Positions 19,987 to 29,325 of a DNA stretch of 64,000 bases are shown piece after piece. The notes under the pieces are model-generated. The model was not told where the DNA came from and ran no database searches. It saw only the letters and a program-made list of their open reading frames with translations. The stretch is from NCBI GenBank assembly GCA_019459085.1, contig JAIBEW010000032.1, forward strand, positions 1-64,000, in the 5' to 3' direction. This stretch comes from Kaistella sp. Lineage in GTDB: Bacteria; Bacteroidota; Bacteroidia; Flavobacteriales; Weeksellaceae. The translations under genes were made by a program, and so were the position numbers. Positions within the stretch are counted from its first letter, which is position 1; every line of letters begins with the position of its first letter.

Positions 19987-20859
19987 TCAGAAGTTAATAT
20001 GACTTCCTTCGGGAATGATGAGCAGCGGAAGTTCCGGATGCAGCGCCTGTCGGGAGGCGTGGCTGCCGGGAGTCAGCCGCTCGAAAAAACTGCGGTGATG
20101 ATGTCCCATCACAAGCATATCAATGTCTTTACCTTTCAGAAGATCCAATCCGGTGTCGATATTGTCGCTTTCAATATAACGGTACGATACTTTATGGTAA
20201 AGGGGTTGCAGGAAAAGATTTTTTTTATCATTATAAGCCTCCTCATCAATAAGGTCGCTGAAATCGGTGATGTGGGTGATAAGAAGTTCAGCATTGAAAT
20301 AATGGGCAAATTTAATGAGCCATTGGGCTGTTTTGATGTCTTTTTTATTCAGATCGGTCGCGAAAGCAATTTTTTTCAACTGGTGAAACCGGCGTCCCGC
20401 CGGGATAAAAAGCAGTGGATGTTTTGCAGCATCAATCATTTTAACGCTGTTGCTGCCGAGAATAAACCGCTCCAGTGCCCCCTCTCCAGTCAGTGCCATG
20501 ACGATGAGAAGTGCTTTGGTTTTCGTAGCGGCTGCGGTAATCACCTCCACGGGATCGCCTTTTTCTAACGTATAAGATACTGACGGGTGGAAAGTGGAAG
20601 AATCATCGTCCGTTAAAACATTTTCTTTCTCTTCCAGGTCCCGTACAAGCTTTTCGAGGGCTTTACCATTTTCTTTCTCAAGATCAGGCTGCTCATAAAG
20701 TGCCCAGGATACCTGTCCAAGCAGAGGGCTTTCCGCAGGAACAGAATAAGCATGACATAATTCAACATCGGCTTCAAGAGCAATGGCCAGGTTCAGTGCG
20801 TAATAGGCTGCATTTTTGGATGGTTTCGAAAAATCGGTAGCAGCAAGGATGGTTCTCAT
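19987..20859 (-). CDS. Universal stress protein (two Usp domains)
   Basis: MRTILAATDFSKPSKNAAYYALNLA; LVMALTGEGALERFILGSNSVKMI; second half KKIAFATDLNKKDIKTAQWL..LVMGHHHRSFFE. Confidence 0.93.
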   Translation of the reverse strand: MRTILAATDFSKPSKNAAYYALNLAIALEADVELCHAYSVPAESPLLGQVSWALYEQPDLEKENGKALEKLVRDLEEKENVLTDDDSSTFHPSVSYTLEKGDPVEVITAAATKTKALLIVMALTGEGALERFILGSNSVKMIDAAKHPLLFIPAGRRFHQLKKIAFATDLNKKDIKTAQWLIKFAHYFNAELLITHITDFSDLIDEEAYNDKKNLFLQPLYHKVSYRYIESDNIDTGLDLLKGKDIDMLVMGHHHRSFFERLTPGSHASRQALHPELPLLIIPEGSHINF

Positions 20860-20870
20860 GATAATAGTAT

Positions 20871-22232
20871 TTATAATGTTTCGGTATTAAATTGGGCTTC
20901 CAGACCGGCATCAAGATGATAGATATCCTCGTAAAACGTAGGCGTTCCCTCCTGGATGACGAACGTGAGATAAGTGATAATGATCGGAAGAGGTCTCTTT
21001 AAAGCAAAGTCTTTTCGGATATAGTAAGTGGCAGCATCTTCCAAATCAGGGATCTGTTCCACAGCGCCGTCTTCTCTGAGCAGGAGCTTGGCCAGTTCCT
21101 GTGCACGTTCTAACCGGATGCAGCCGTGGCTGAAAGCCCTTTCCGACTGGTCAAACAGCGCTTTTGTGGGAGTATCGTGCAGATAAACGCTATACGGGTT
21201 GGAAAATCTGAAAACTACCGCCCCGAGCGAATTGTGAGGCCCTGAAGATTGCCTGATGGAATACTTATGAGGATTTCTGCGGATTTCTTTGAGTGCAGTT
21301 GCGTGGATTTTTACCGCCTGTCCTTTCCTGTTGTATACGGTATAATGATGGTCTGCCAGATAGCGCCTGTTTCGAATAATATTCGGCAGAATTTCCCGGG
21401 TAAAGATGCTTTGTGGAACGATCCATTCGGGTGCGGTGGTAAAATATCCGACAGTGCTTTTTAGAACCGGGGTAGGACTTGCAGGTTTTCCCACAATGAT
21501 TTTGAAATGCTGTATCTGTTCATTCTGATGAAATGCAAGCATAAACGAAGGGATATTGATGTGAAGATAGGTTGGGCTGTCTGTACTGGTCCATCGCAAA
21601 CGTTCCATATTGATCACGGTTTTTTTGATGGCCTGCTCAGTCAGCGTTGGTTCACCGTACGTATAAAATCGGGTTAAATAATTTTGATATTCGCGGTACG
21701 CCCTCATTTTTGGTCCTGTTTCCAGAATCGCGGCCCGGAAATCTACTTGCATGTAAGCAGACAGGAGTATTTCATCGGCGAGGAATCCGTCAGCAGCGCT
21801 GCTATCAAGTTCAGATGCAGGATAAAATGGATTGAATTTTCCGAAATGAAGATGATTCATAAAGGTAATGACCGCATCGGTAATCATGATATCGAACTGC
21901 GCATTTTCGCGCGGGTCTGCAAGAGAATCCATCACCGCTTGTAAGGTTTCGGAGGATAGGTATTTAGGGTGATAATCCGCGAAGTTCAGGCCGAACTGTG
22001 GGGCGCAGTTCATCAGAAGCATGGCAGTCCAGAGCTGATCGGTGTTTCCTGAGGGGTTCGCCCATGCATAAGTGTACTCGTTTTCACTGTAAAACCGCGA
22101 TACCGATTTCGGATAATGAAGTTGCTGACGCAGATTCGTGGAATCACTGAGAAAATGCATGATATCCCTGTTTTGCCCCTGCAGAAGGATAAAGCTGGAG
22201 AAAATAAACAGGAAATTCAAAACAGTTTTCAT
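20871..22232 (-). CDS. L,D-transpeptidase (YcbB/YkuD family)
   Basis: Start revised to MKTVLNFLFIFSSFILLQGQ signal peptide; catalytic SVYLHDTPTKALFDQSERAFSHGCIRLE. Confidence 0.9.
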   Translation of the reverse strand: MKTVLNFLFIFSSFILLQGQNRDIMHFLSDSTNLRQQLHYPKSVSRFYSENEYTYAWANPSGNTDQLWTAMLLMNCAPQFGLNFADYHPKYLSSETLQAVMDSLADPRENAQFDIMITDAVITFMNHLHFGKFNPFYPASELDSSAADGFLADEILLSAYMQVDFRAAILETGPKMRAYREYQNYLTRFYTYGEPTLTEQAIKKTVINMERLRWTSTDSPTYLHINIPSFMLAFHQNEQIQHFKIIVGKPASPTPVLKSTVGYFTTAPEWIVPQSIFTREILPNIIRNRRYLADHHYTVYNRKGQAVKIHATALKEIRRNPHKYSIRQSSGPHNSLGAVVFRFSNPYSVYLHDTPTKALFDQSERAFSHGCIRLERAQELAKLLLREDGAVEQIPDLEDAATYYIRKDFALKRPLPIIITYLTFVIQEGTPTFYEDIYHLDAGLEAQFNTETL

Positions 22233-22477
22233 GATCGGGATTTTGTTTTGGTAAAGGTCTGCATTGGAGCGGTCAGAAATAATGATACCGGTCATGTAAA
22301 TTAATGATGGCAATGTTTAACCCAGAAAGCACTTTAAAATCATAGAAAATATCGCATTACGCATGTATCGAGGTGGTCTGATGCAGATCATGCTTCGGGA
22401 TGACAGCCGTCACCGGTTTTGTGCTCCGGTTTCCTGAACTTTGAACAAGTCCATTTTAGATAACTAAAATTAACACG

Positions 22478-23095
22478 ATGAAAACACTGAACTTCAGACT
22501 CCTGCTCATTCTTTTAATGCTATTTCTGAATTCCTGCACGTCCACGCAGATCGTCAGCAGTTGGCGGGATCCCGACAGCCATCTTCATTCCGGGGATTGG
22601 AAGAAAGTGCTGGTATTGGCCTTGCTTCGAAACGAAACCGACCGCCGCCGCACCGAAGACGAAATGGTAAAATACCTGCAGGGAAAAGGGGTAACTTCCT
22701 ACAGCTACCTCGGCGAAAGTTTTAATATTAAAAATGAGGAAGTTCTGCGGAGCAGATTAAAAAACGACGGTTTTGATGCTGCCGTAACAATGCGTTTGAT
22801 TGATATAGACAGAGAAAAAATCTTCATACCTGGTCAACAATACAACTATCCGGTATACTACGATAACTTCAGCAGATACTATCACAGAAACTGGCCTTAT
22901 TACAATACCCCCGGATATTATACTGAAACAAAGAAGTTCATTATCGAAACCGTCATCTATTCGATTCCCGGCGATAAAATAATCTGGTCCGGTGTTACCG
23001 AAACCTACGATCCGGCAGGATCAGAAAAGTTAACCGCTGAAATTGCCGGCACCATTCGCCAAAAAATGCTGCAGGAAGGCTTCATTGAAAAATAA
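22478..23095 (+). CDS. DUF4136-like lipoprotein
   Basis: Lipobox LLILLMLFLNSCTSTQIVSSWRDPD; C-terminal W(S)GVTETYDPAGSEKL. Confidence 0.65.
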   Translation: MKTLNFRLLLILLMLFLNSCTSTQIVSSWRDPDSHLHSGDWKKVLVLALLRNETDRRRTEDEMVKYLQGKGVTSYSYLGESFNIKNEEVLRSRLKNDGFDAAVTMRLIDIDREKIFIPGQQYNYPVYYDNFSRYYHRNWPYYNTPGYYTETKKFIIETVIYSIPGDKIIWSGVTETYDPAGSEKLTAEIAGTIRQKMLQEGFIEK

Positions 23096-23109
23096 TTGTA
23101 AAAAAAGCC

Positions 23110-24147
23110 ATGGTCCGTGTAAAAAGAGAAGGCATTATCCTCGAAAAAACCGCTTTGGGTTTTGAATGCTCAGGAGTTTTGAATCCCGCCGTCTTAAGCG
23201 AAGAGGGTTTGGTTCATATGTTTTATAGGGCCCTCGGAAAAGACAATTACTCAAGTATTGGGTATTGCAGGATAAAGGATCAGTTAAAAGTGGAGAGCCG
23301 CATGGAAATTCCGCTTCTTTACCCTCAGTACGAATACGAGAAAAAGGGCATCGAAGATCCGCGCATTGTTAAAATAGAGGATACTTATTACCTGACGTAC
23401 ACGGCCTTCGACGGCGTAAATGCGATGGGTGCACTGGCGACCTCAAAAGATTTGGTCACCTGGGAAAAAAGAGGTCTCATCGTTCCTCAATATTCCTACG
23501 AAGAATTCAAACATCTGGCGGAGTCAAGAGGGGAACTGAATGAAAAATATTTCCGCTTCAACGGACAGTATATCGTTCCTAAAAAAGACCGCAAAAAAGT
23601 TCTGCTTTGGGACAAAAATATATTGCTCTTTCCACGGCGTATTAACGGAAGATTGTATTTTTTGCACCGGATAAAACCGGATATTCAGGTTGTTACAGTA
23701 CAGGATCTCAGTGAACTGACGCACAGTTTTTGGGATACATTCCTGCTTACATTCAGCGATCATATCCTGATTTCACCGAAATATGACCATGAAGTCAGTT
23801 ATCTCGGTGGTGGCTGTCCGCCCATAGAAACGGAAGCTGGTTGGCTGCTGATTTACCATGGCGTTCACGACACTGTGGAAGGATATGTCTACTGTGTTTG
23901 TGCAGCCTTGCTGGATCTGGAGGATCCGACGCATGAAATAGCCCGCTTGCCGTATCCGCTCTTCAGTCCTGAATTTAATTATGAGCAGCATGGATTGGTG
24001 AATAATGTATGTTTTCCCACCGGAACAGCAATCAGTGACGATACCTTGTATATCTACTACGGAGCTGCAGACGAACATATTGCCTGTGCCTCACTAGATC
24101 TTTCGGAATTATTAAATGAATTGGACGCTTTAAAACTAATGCAATGA
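23110..24147 (+). CDS. GH130-family glycoside phosphorylase/hydrolase-like protein
   Basis: FECSGVLNPAVLSEEGLVHMFYRALGKDNYSSIGYCRI; KKGIEDPRIVKIEDTYYLTYTAFDG; GGGCPPIETEAGWLLIYHG. Confidence 0.85.
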   Translation: MVRVKREGIILEKTALGFECSGVLNPAVLSEEGLVHMFYRALGKDNYSSIGYCRIKDQLKVESRMEIPLLYPQYEYEKKGIEDPRIVKIEDTYYLTYTAFDGVNAMGALATSKDLVTWEKRGLIVPQYSYEEFKHLAESRGELNEKYFRFNGQYIVPKKDRKKVLLWDKNILLFPRRINGRLYFLHRIKPDIQVVTVQDLSELTHSFWDTFLLTFSDHILISPKYDHEVSYLGGGCPPIETEAGWLLIYHGVHDTVEGYVYCVCAALLDLEDPTHEIARLPYPLFSPEFNYEQHGLVNNVCFPTGTAISDDTLYIYYGAADEHIACASLDLSELLNELDALKLMQ

Positions 24148-26477
24148 AAGAGCAACCGCACAGATGGAGGAGAGGGCCCGGCGATACCGCCCGGCGCTGT
24201 TTGACCGCAAAAAAATTACCGCAGTGGCTCTTTTTAAGCACATTTCCTCCCAGAGAATGCGGCATTGCGACCTATACGCAGGATTTGATAAAAGCAATGA
24301 ATGATAAATTCACCCAGTCCTTCGAGATCAAAGTGGCTGCACTTGAAAGTGGCCATCACCACCGGTACGGTACGGAAGTCTTAAATGTGCTGCAGACCAG
24401 GAATCCTTCCTCGTACCGTAAATTGGCGCAAAAGATAAGCAGTTCAGACCAGATAGAACTGGTGGTGCTGCAGCACGAGTTTGGACTGTTCCGGAGCAAT
24501 GAAAGGGACCTGTTAAAACTCCTGCACTACATCAGAAAGCCTTTGGTTGTGGTCTTTCATACGGTTTTGCCGAAACCCGATGGTGGAACCCAGCAATACA
24601 TTAGGGAAATTGCAGAAATTTCGGATGCATTGATAGTGATGACCGATGATGCTGGCAAAATTTTACAGCTCAACTATCTGATTGAAAAAGAAAAGATCAG
24701 CGTGATTCCGCACGGAACCCATCTGGTAAAACATCTGGATAAGGACACATTAAAGGAAAAATATGGATTCCGCGGCCGCAAAATACTCTCCACTTTCGGT
24801 TTGTTGAGTTCCGGCAAGAGTATCGAAACTACATTGAAGGCTTTACCTGAAGTTAAGAAGCAGCATCCCGATGTACTGTTTCTGATCATAGGAAAAACAC
24901 ATCCTACAGTCGTACAGCACGAAGGTGAAAAATACAGGAAAGGGCTGGAACAGTTGGTTGAAGATCTTCACTTGAACGAAAATGTGCAGTTCATCAACGA
25001 ATATGTGGCACTGGATACTTTGCTCGAGTACCTGCAGCTTACCGATATTTATCTTTTTACATCAAGCGATCCCAATCAGGCAGTGAGCGGTACTTTTTCC
25101 TACGCCGTAAGCTGCGGCTGCCCCATCATCTCTACGCCTATTCCGCACGCCTGCGAAGTGCTGAAGAAAGAATGCGGAATCATAATAGATTTTAATGATT
25201 CTTCTGAGCTTGCAAGGCAGGCAATAAAACTGCTGGACGATGAGGCCTTGCGCAACCGCATCAGCCTGAACGGTCTTCACCGGATGGCTCCTACAGCCTG
25301 GGAGAATTCAGCAATCACCCATGTACAGTTATTTAAAAAGGTGTTGAACGGTCGGCCTGAAATTCACTATAAAATCCCTGAAATTAACCTCGATCATCTT
25401 CACAGACTGACGACTGATTTTGGCATTATTCAGTTTGCGGTCATCAACCAACCCGACATCAATTCCGGTTACACTTTGGATGATAATGCAAGGGCGCTGA
25501 TCGCCATGTGCCGCCATTACAGACTTTTCAGAACAGAGGCCGATGTAGAGCAGATCAGGCTTTACTTCAACTTCATTTCGTATTGTTATCAGAAGAATGG
25601 AGGATTTTTGAATTATGTGGATGTACAAAAACACTTTACTGCACAGAATGAGGAAGATAACCTCGATGATGCTGCGGGCAGGGCAATATGGGCATTGGGA
25701 TACCTGCTTTCTTTGCAGGATATTCTCCCTGCTCAACTGATCTCCGAAACCCGTAAATTATTCGACACAGCTGTGGAGCAAAGCACGGGAATTCATTCTA
25801 CGCGCGCAATGGCGTTTATGATCAAAGGTCTGTATTATGCCAACATCAACAGCACTTCTTTACATCAGATTCGCAGACTGGAATTGTTTGCCGACCGTTT
25901 GGTGCAGATGTACCGCCACGAAGCCGATGAAAACTGGCAGTGGTATGAAAGTTATTTAACCTATGCCAACAGTTTGCTCCCCGAAGCTTTGCTTTTTGCA
26001 TGGCGACTTACCCATAAAGAAATATACCGTGAAATTGCTGCTGATTCCTTCCGTTTTCTGATTAGTAAAATCTTTACCGAAGACAGGATCAAAGTCATCT
26101 CGAACAGAGGCTGGCTGCACAACGGCCAGGAAATAAATGACTCAGACCAAGGCGGCGAACAGGCCATTGATGTGGCTTATACCGTAATGGCCTTAAGCGA
26201 ATTTTACACAACGTTTAAAGTGAAGGAGTACAGGGATAAAATGTTCACAGCCTTCACGTGGTTTCTCGGCAATAATCACTTGAACCGGATTGTGTACAAC
26301 CCTTGCACGGGCGGCTGTTACGACGGAGTAGAAGAGGATTATATCAACCTGAATCAGGGTGCCGAATCCACGGTAAGCTATCTCATGGCCAGATTAACCG
26401 TGGAAGAATATGTGGTAAAGAGAAAAATACCTGATCCATGGCCGGAAACAGAAAATTCCCTGCCTTTAATTTCCTGA
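24144..26477 (+). CDS. GT4-family glycosyltransferase fused to a C-terminal alpha-helical (glycoside-hydrolase-like) domain
   Basis: FLSTFPPRECGIATYTQDLIKAM, STFGLLSSGKSIETTLKALPEVKKQHPDVLFLIIGKTHP; long C-terminal region with LDDNARALIAMCRHY, LDDAAGRAIWALGYL; overlaps the upstream stop by 4 nt (ATGA). Confidence 0.85.
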   Translation: MKEQPHRWRRGPGDTARRCLTAKKLPQWLFLSTFPPRECGIATYTQDLIKAMNDKFTQSFEIKVAALESGHHHRYGTEVLNVLQTRNPSSYRKLAQKISSSDQIELVVLQHEFGLFRSNERDLLKLLHYIRKPLVVVFHTVLPKPDGGTQQYIREIAEISDALIVMTDDAGKILQLNYLIEKEKISVIPHGTHLVKHLDKDTLKEKYGFRGRKILSTFGLLSSGKSIETTLKALPEVKKQHPDVLFLIIGKTHPTVVQHEGEKYRKGLEQLVEDLHLNENVQFINEYVALDTLLEYLQLTDIYLFTSSDPNQAVSGTFSYAVSCGCPIISTPIPHACEVLKKECGIIIDFNDSSELARQAIKLLDDEALRNRISLNGLHRMAPTAWENSAITHVQLFKKVLNGRPEIHYKIPEINLDHLHRLTTDFGIIQFAVINQPDINSGYTLDDNARALIAMCRHYRLFRTEADVEQIRLYFNFISYCYQKNGGFLNYVDVQKHFTAQNEEDNLDDAAGRAIWALGYLLSLQDILPAQLISETRKLFDTAVEQSTGIHSTRAMAFMIKGLYYANINSTSLHQIRRLELFADRLVQMYRHEADENWQWYESYLTYANSLLPEALLFAWRLTHKEIYREIAADSFRFLISKIFTEDRIKVISNRGWLHNGQEINDSDQGGEQAIDVAYTVMALSEFYTTFKVKEYRDKMFTAFTWFLGNNHLNRIVYNPCTGGCYDGVEEDYINLNQGAESTVSYLMARLTVEEYVVKRKIPDPWPETENSLPLIS

Positions 26478-26493
26478 ATTTAGACAAGTTTTA

Positions 26494-26577
26494 CATCCCA
26501 CATCCGTCATCCCACATCCCACATCCAACACCCAACAGATCGCATCTCGTAATTTGCACTTCCCACGTCGTAATTTA
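26494..26577. repeat. Degenerate heptamer array, 12 consecutive in-phase units
   Basis: CATCCCA|CATCCGT|CATCCCA|CATCCCA|CATCCAA|CACCCAA|CAGATCG|CATCTCG|TAATTTG|CACTTCC|CACGTCG|TAATTTA. Confidence 0.85.
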
Positions 26578-26755
26578 AAGGGTTTTCCCAAAAACCAGCT
26601 TTTTAGAATACATATTCGTAATAATAATGCATTACGTCGCCATTAGGTACATCGTTTGATACCCGTTACAACAAACGAATCACTTTCGTTGACCTGAGCG
26701 GTAGTGTTCTGTCGCTTTTTTCTTTTTAAATCAAATCACATTAAAATAAATTATT

Positions 26756-27922
26756 ATGAAAGCAGCAGTATTTCACGCACCGGGTAAAATTACCTGTGAC
26801 ACGATAGAAGATCCGAAAATTGAAGACCAGTCGGATATCATCTTAAAAGTAACCTCCACCGCTATCTGCGGAAGTGACCTCCACATGTATTCCGGCGGGA
26901 TTCCGCAGGCCCGGCCAATGGTCATGGGCCATGAATTCATGGGAATTGTAGAAGACGTTGGTACTAACATTACGCATTTAAAAGTAGGCGACAGAGTGGT
27001 AGTACCTTTTCCGATTGCTTGTGGCGGATGTTTTTTCTGCGACCATGACCTTCCGGGAGGATGCGAAAACAGCAATCCCGAGAATTATGGACCGGAAGGA
27101 GGGATCCTCACCGAAAAAGGCGGAGGAATGTTTGGTTACTCGGATCTTTATGGCGGCTACAACGGCGGTCAGGCGCAGTATGTGAGGGTGCCTTACGCAA
27201 CTCACGGTCCGCGCAAAGTTCCGGAAGGAATGAAGGATGACCAGGTCCTGTTCCTCACCGATATTTTTCCGACCGGTTATACAGGGGTGATGTGGGGCGA
27301 ACTGAAAGGCGGTGAAACGGTAGCAATCTTTGGAGCAGGTCCGGTTGGGATTATGGCAGCGAAAAGTGCGGCACTCTTCAGCCCGAAGAAAATAATCGTG
27401 GTCGATACATTGCAGTACCGTCTGGATCTTGTGAAAAAACTGACCGGCTGCGAAACCGTACTCTGGAAAAACGGAAAAGACACCGTAGAGGAAATCCGCC
27501 AGATGACTGAAGGTCGAGGAGCAGATCTGTGTATTGAGGCAGTGGGATTTGAGCCGGAAAGGGATTTGATCGACCGTGCGAAAGCCGTTGTTAATTTCGA
27601 AAAAGGTTCCATAAAAGTTCTTGAGGCATGCATGAGTGCTGCCAGAAGAGGAGGAAGGATCTCAATTCTTGGAGTATACCCGGTAAATTACGACAATTTT
27701 AAACTGGGTCAGATTTTTGATAAAGGACTGACGATCAAAGCGGGTCAGGCTCCTGTTCATGCCATCATCGACAAACTGATGAACCACGTTGTAGCTGGAG
27801 AGGTGATTTTGGATGATTTGATCACCCACAAACTTTCTCTGGATGAGGTCAGCAAAGGTTATGAAATGTTCGACAAAAAACAGGATGGCTGCGTGAAAGT
27901 GGTGTTGGATCCCTGGAAATAG
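26756..27922 (+). CDS. Zinc-dependent alcohol dehydrogenase (glutathione-independent formaldehyde dehydrogenase-like)
   Basis: STAICGSDLHMYSGGIPQARPMVMGHEFMGIVEDVG; cysteine cluster CGGCFFCDHDLPGGCENS; GAGPVGIMAAKSA. Confidence 0.93.
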   Translation: MKAAVFHAPGKITCDTIEDPKIEDQSDIILKVTSTAICGSDLHMYSGGIPQARPMVMGHEFMGIVEDVGTNITHLKVGDRVVVPFPIACGGCFFCDHDLPGGCENSNPENYGPEGGILTEKGGGMFGYSDLYGGYNGGQAQYVRVPYATHGPRKVPEGMKDDQVLFLTDIFPTGYTGVMWGELKGGETVAIFGAGPVGIMAAKSAALFSPKKIIVVDTLQYRLDLVKKLTGCETVLWKNGKDTVEEIRQMTEGRGADLCIEAVGFEPERDLIDRAKAVVNFEKGSIKVLEACMSAARRGGRISILGVYPVNYDNFKLGQIFDKGLTIKAGQAPVHAIIDKLMNHVVAGEVILDDLITHKLSLDEVSKGYEMFDKKQDGCVKVVLDPWK

Positions 27923-27966
27923 AATGAAGGAAATAGTTTTTAGGTGAAATAGTTAAATCTAAATAC

Positions 27967-27996
27967 AAAAGAGAATCAGGATACTGGTTCTCTTTT
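27967..27996 (+). terminator. Intrinsic terminator downstream of Zn-ADH
   Basis: AAAAGAGAA...TTCTCTTTTT inverted repeat. Confidence 0.7.
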
Positions 27997-28026
27997 TATT
28001 TCGAAAAAATTGGATTGCGTCGTTCG

Positions 28027-28054
28027 TAATTCGTCATCCTCACCTCGCATCCTA
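28027..28054. repeat. Degenerate heptamer array
   Basis: TAATTCG|TCATCCT|CACCTCG|CATCCTA. Confidence 0.55.
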
Positions 28055-28076
28055 TTCATTGGACTATTCTGCACAG

Positions 28077-28120
28077 TTCGAATTCGTACTTCCCTCTTCC
28101 CCTTCGTAATTCAGAATTCC
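28077..28120. repeat. Degenerate heptamer-like array
   Basis: TTC recurs at 28077, 28083, 28090, 28097, 28103, 28110, 28117 (spacing 6,7,7,6,7,7). Confidence 0.55.
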
Positions 28121-28182
28121 GTATTTTTGTTCTAAGGATTTCAAATCGCCACAAAAAAGGAGTCAGAAAAACTGAACTTCTA

Positions 28183-28217
28183 TTTGCACTTCGTAATTCC
28201 CACTTCACAATTCGTAC
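28183..28217. repeat. Degenerate heptamer array, 5 units
   Basis: TTTGCAC|TTCGTAA|TTCCCAC|TTCACAA|TTCGTAC, ends about 9 bp before the methyltransferase ATG. Confidence 0.75.
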
Positions 28218-28225
28218 TTTAAAAC

Positions 28226-28930
28226 ATGACAGATTTACCCGGCCTCGCCATCCATGATTATTATTTCAGTAAAAACACAGAGGAACTGTTTGTCGAAGAC
28301 CACTTTGGACCTGAAGTCGAAATGCCGGTCGCCGTTTATTTTAGAACCGCCGAAGAAATGCCGGAACTGGAACGGCTTGCTTTGGAAAAATGCCAGGGCA
28401 GAGTCCTGGACATTGGCGCAGGCGCAGGCTCACATGCTTTGGAACTGGAAAAAATGGGTCTTGACGTCACTGCACTGGAAATATCTCCGAAAGCGTGTGA
28501 AGTCATGAAGCAGAGGGGTTTGAAAAAGGTAATGCTTCAGGATTTCTTTCTGCTCGAAGATGAAAAGTTTGATACGCTGCTGCTCCTCATGAACGGAGTA
28601 GGAATCTCTTCCACGCTCTCAGGATTCCGGGATTTTCTGAAAAAATGCGGAGAACTCCTCAATCCGTCAGGAATTTTGATTTTTGACTCGTGTGATATTG
28701 CTTACATGTATGAAGACCTCGAACTTCCTCAAAATTATTATGGCGAAGTGGAATGTCGCTACCATTATGGAACACCTGTTACCGACTGGTTTAAGTGGCT
28801 CTACATCGATCCGCAAACAATGAAAAAGATTGCCGGAGAAGAAGGTTGGTCGGTGGAAATCGTGTATACGGATGAAAATGACCAGTACCTTGCACAATTG
28901 AAAAAATTAATGCCTGAAGGATCGTATTAA
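28226..28930 (+). CDS. Class I SAM-dependent methyltransferase
   Basis: GRVLDIGAGAGSHALELEKMGLDVTALEISPKACEVMKQRG. Confidence 0.92.
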   Translation: MTDLPGLAIHDYYFSKNTEELFVEDHFGPEVEMPVAVYFRTAEEMPELERLALEKCQGRVLDIGAGAGSHALELEKMGLDVTALEISPKACEVMKQRGLKKVMLQDFFLLEDEKFDTLLLLMNGVGISSTLSGFRDFLKKCGELLNPSGILIFDSCDIAYMYEDLELPQNYYGEVECRYHYGTPVTDWFKWLYIDPQTMKKIAGEEGWSVEIVYTDENDQYLAQLKKLMPEGSY

Positions 28931-29325
28931 AGATGTAATATTTCTCAAAGTTGATGTGTTGTAATGAATGTACACTTTTCGGTGAATGCTGATGTTGGTA
29001 CAAAGCGGTTAAACGAAAGTGCTTTTAGAGAGATTATTACTTATAGTTGATCGTAGATAACTGTATGTAATAATTCATATAGCATATTAAATATTTTTAA
29101 CTCTACCAAAGCTTGATACGATGATTACCCTTATTTTTAAACTGCTGCTCAATCTGGTCGATTGGCTGCTCTCGGTTTTCTGATAGAAATTTACGCTTTT
29201 CGGAAAATTATTACGTAGTATAAATGGATTCTGGCAAGGCTAAAAATATTCACCGGCGTTATCCTTTGTCTCTCGTATATTAACCGCGTTATGGAATTTT
29301 GTGTTATCTTGATGAAAATTTTACA

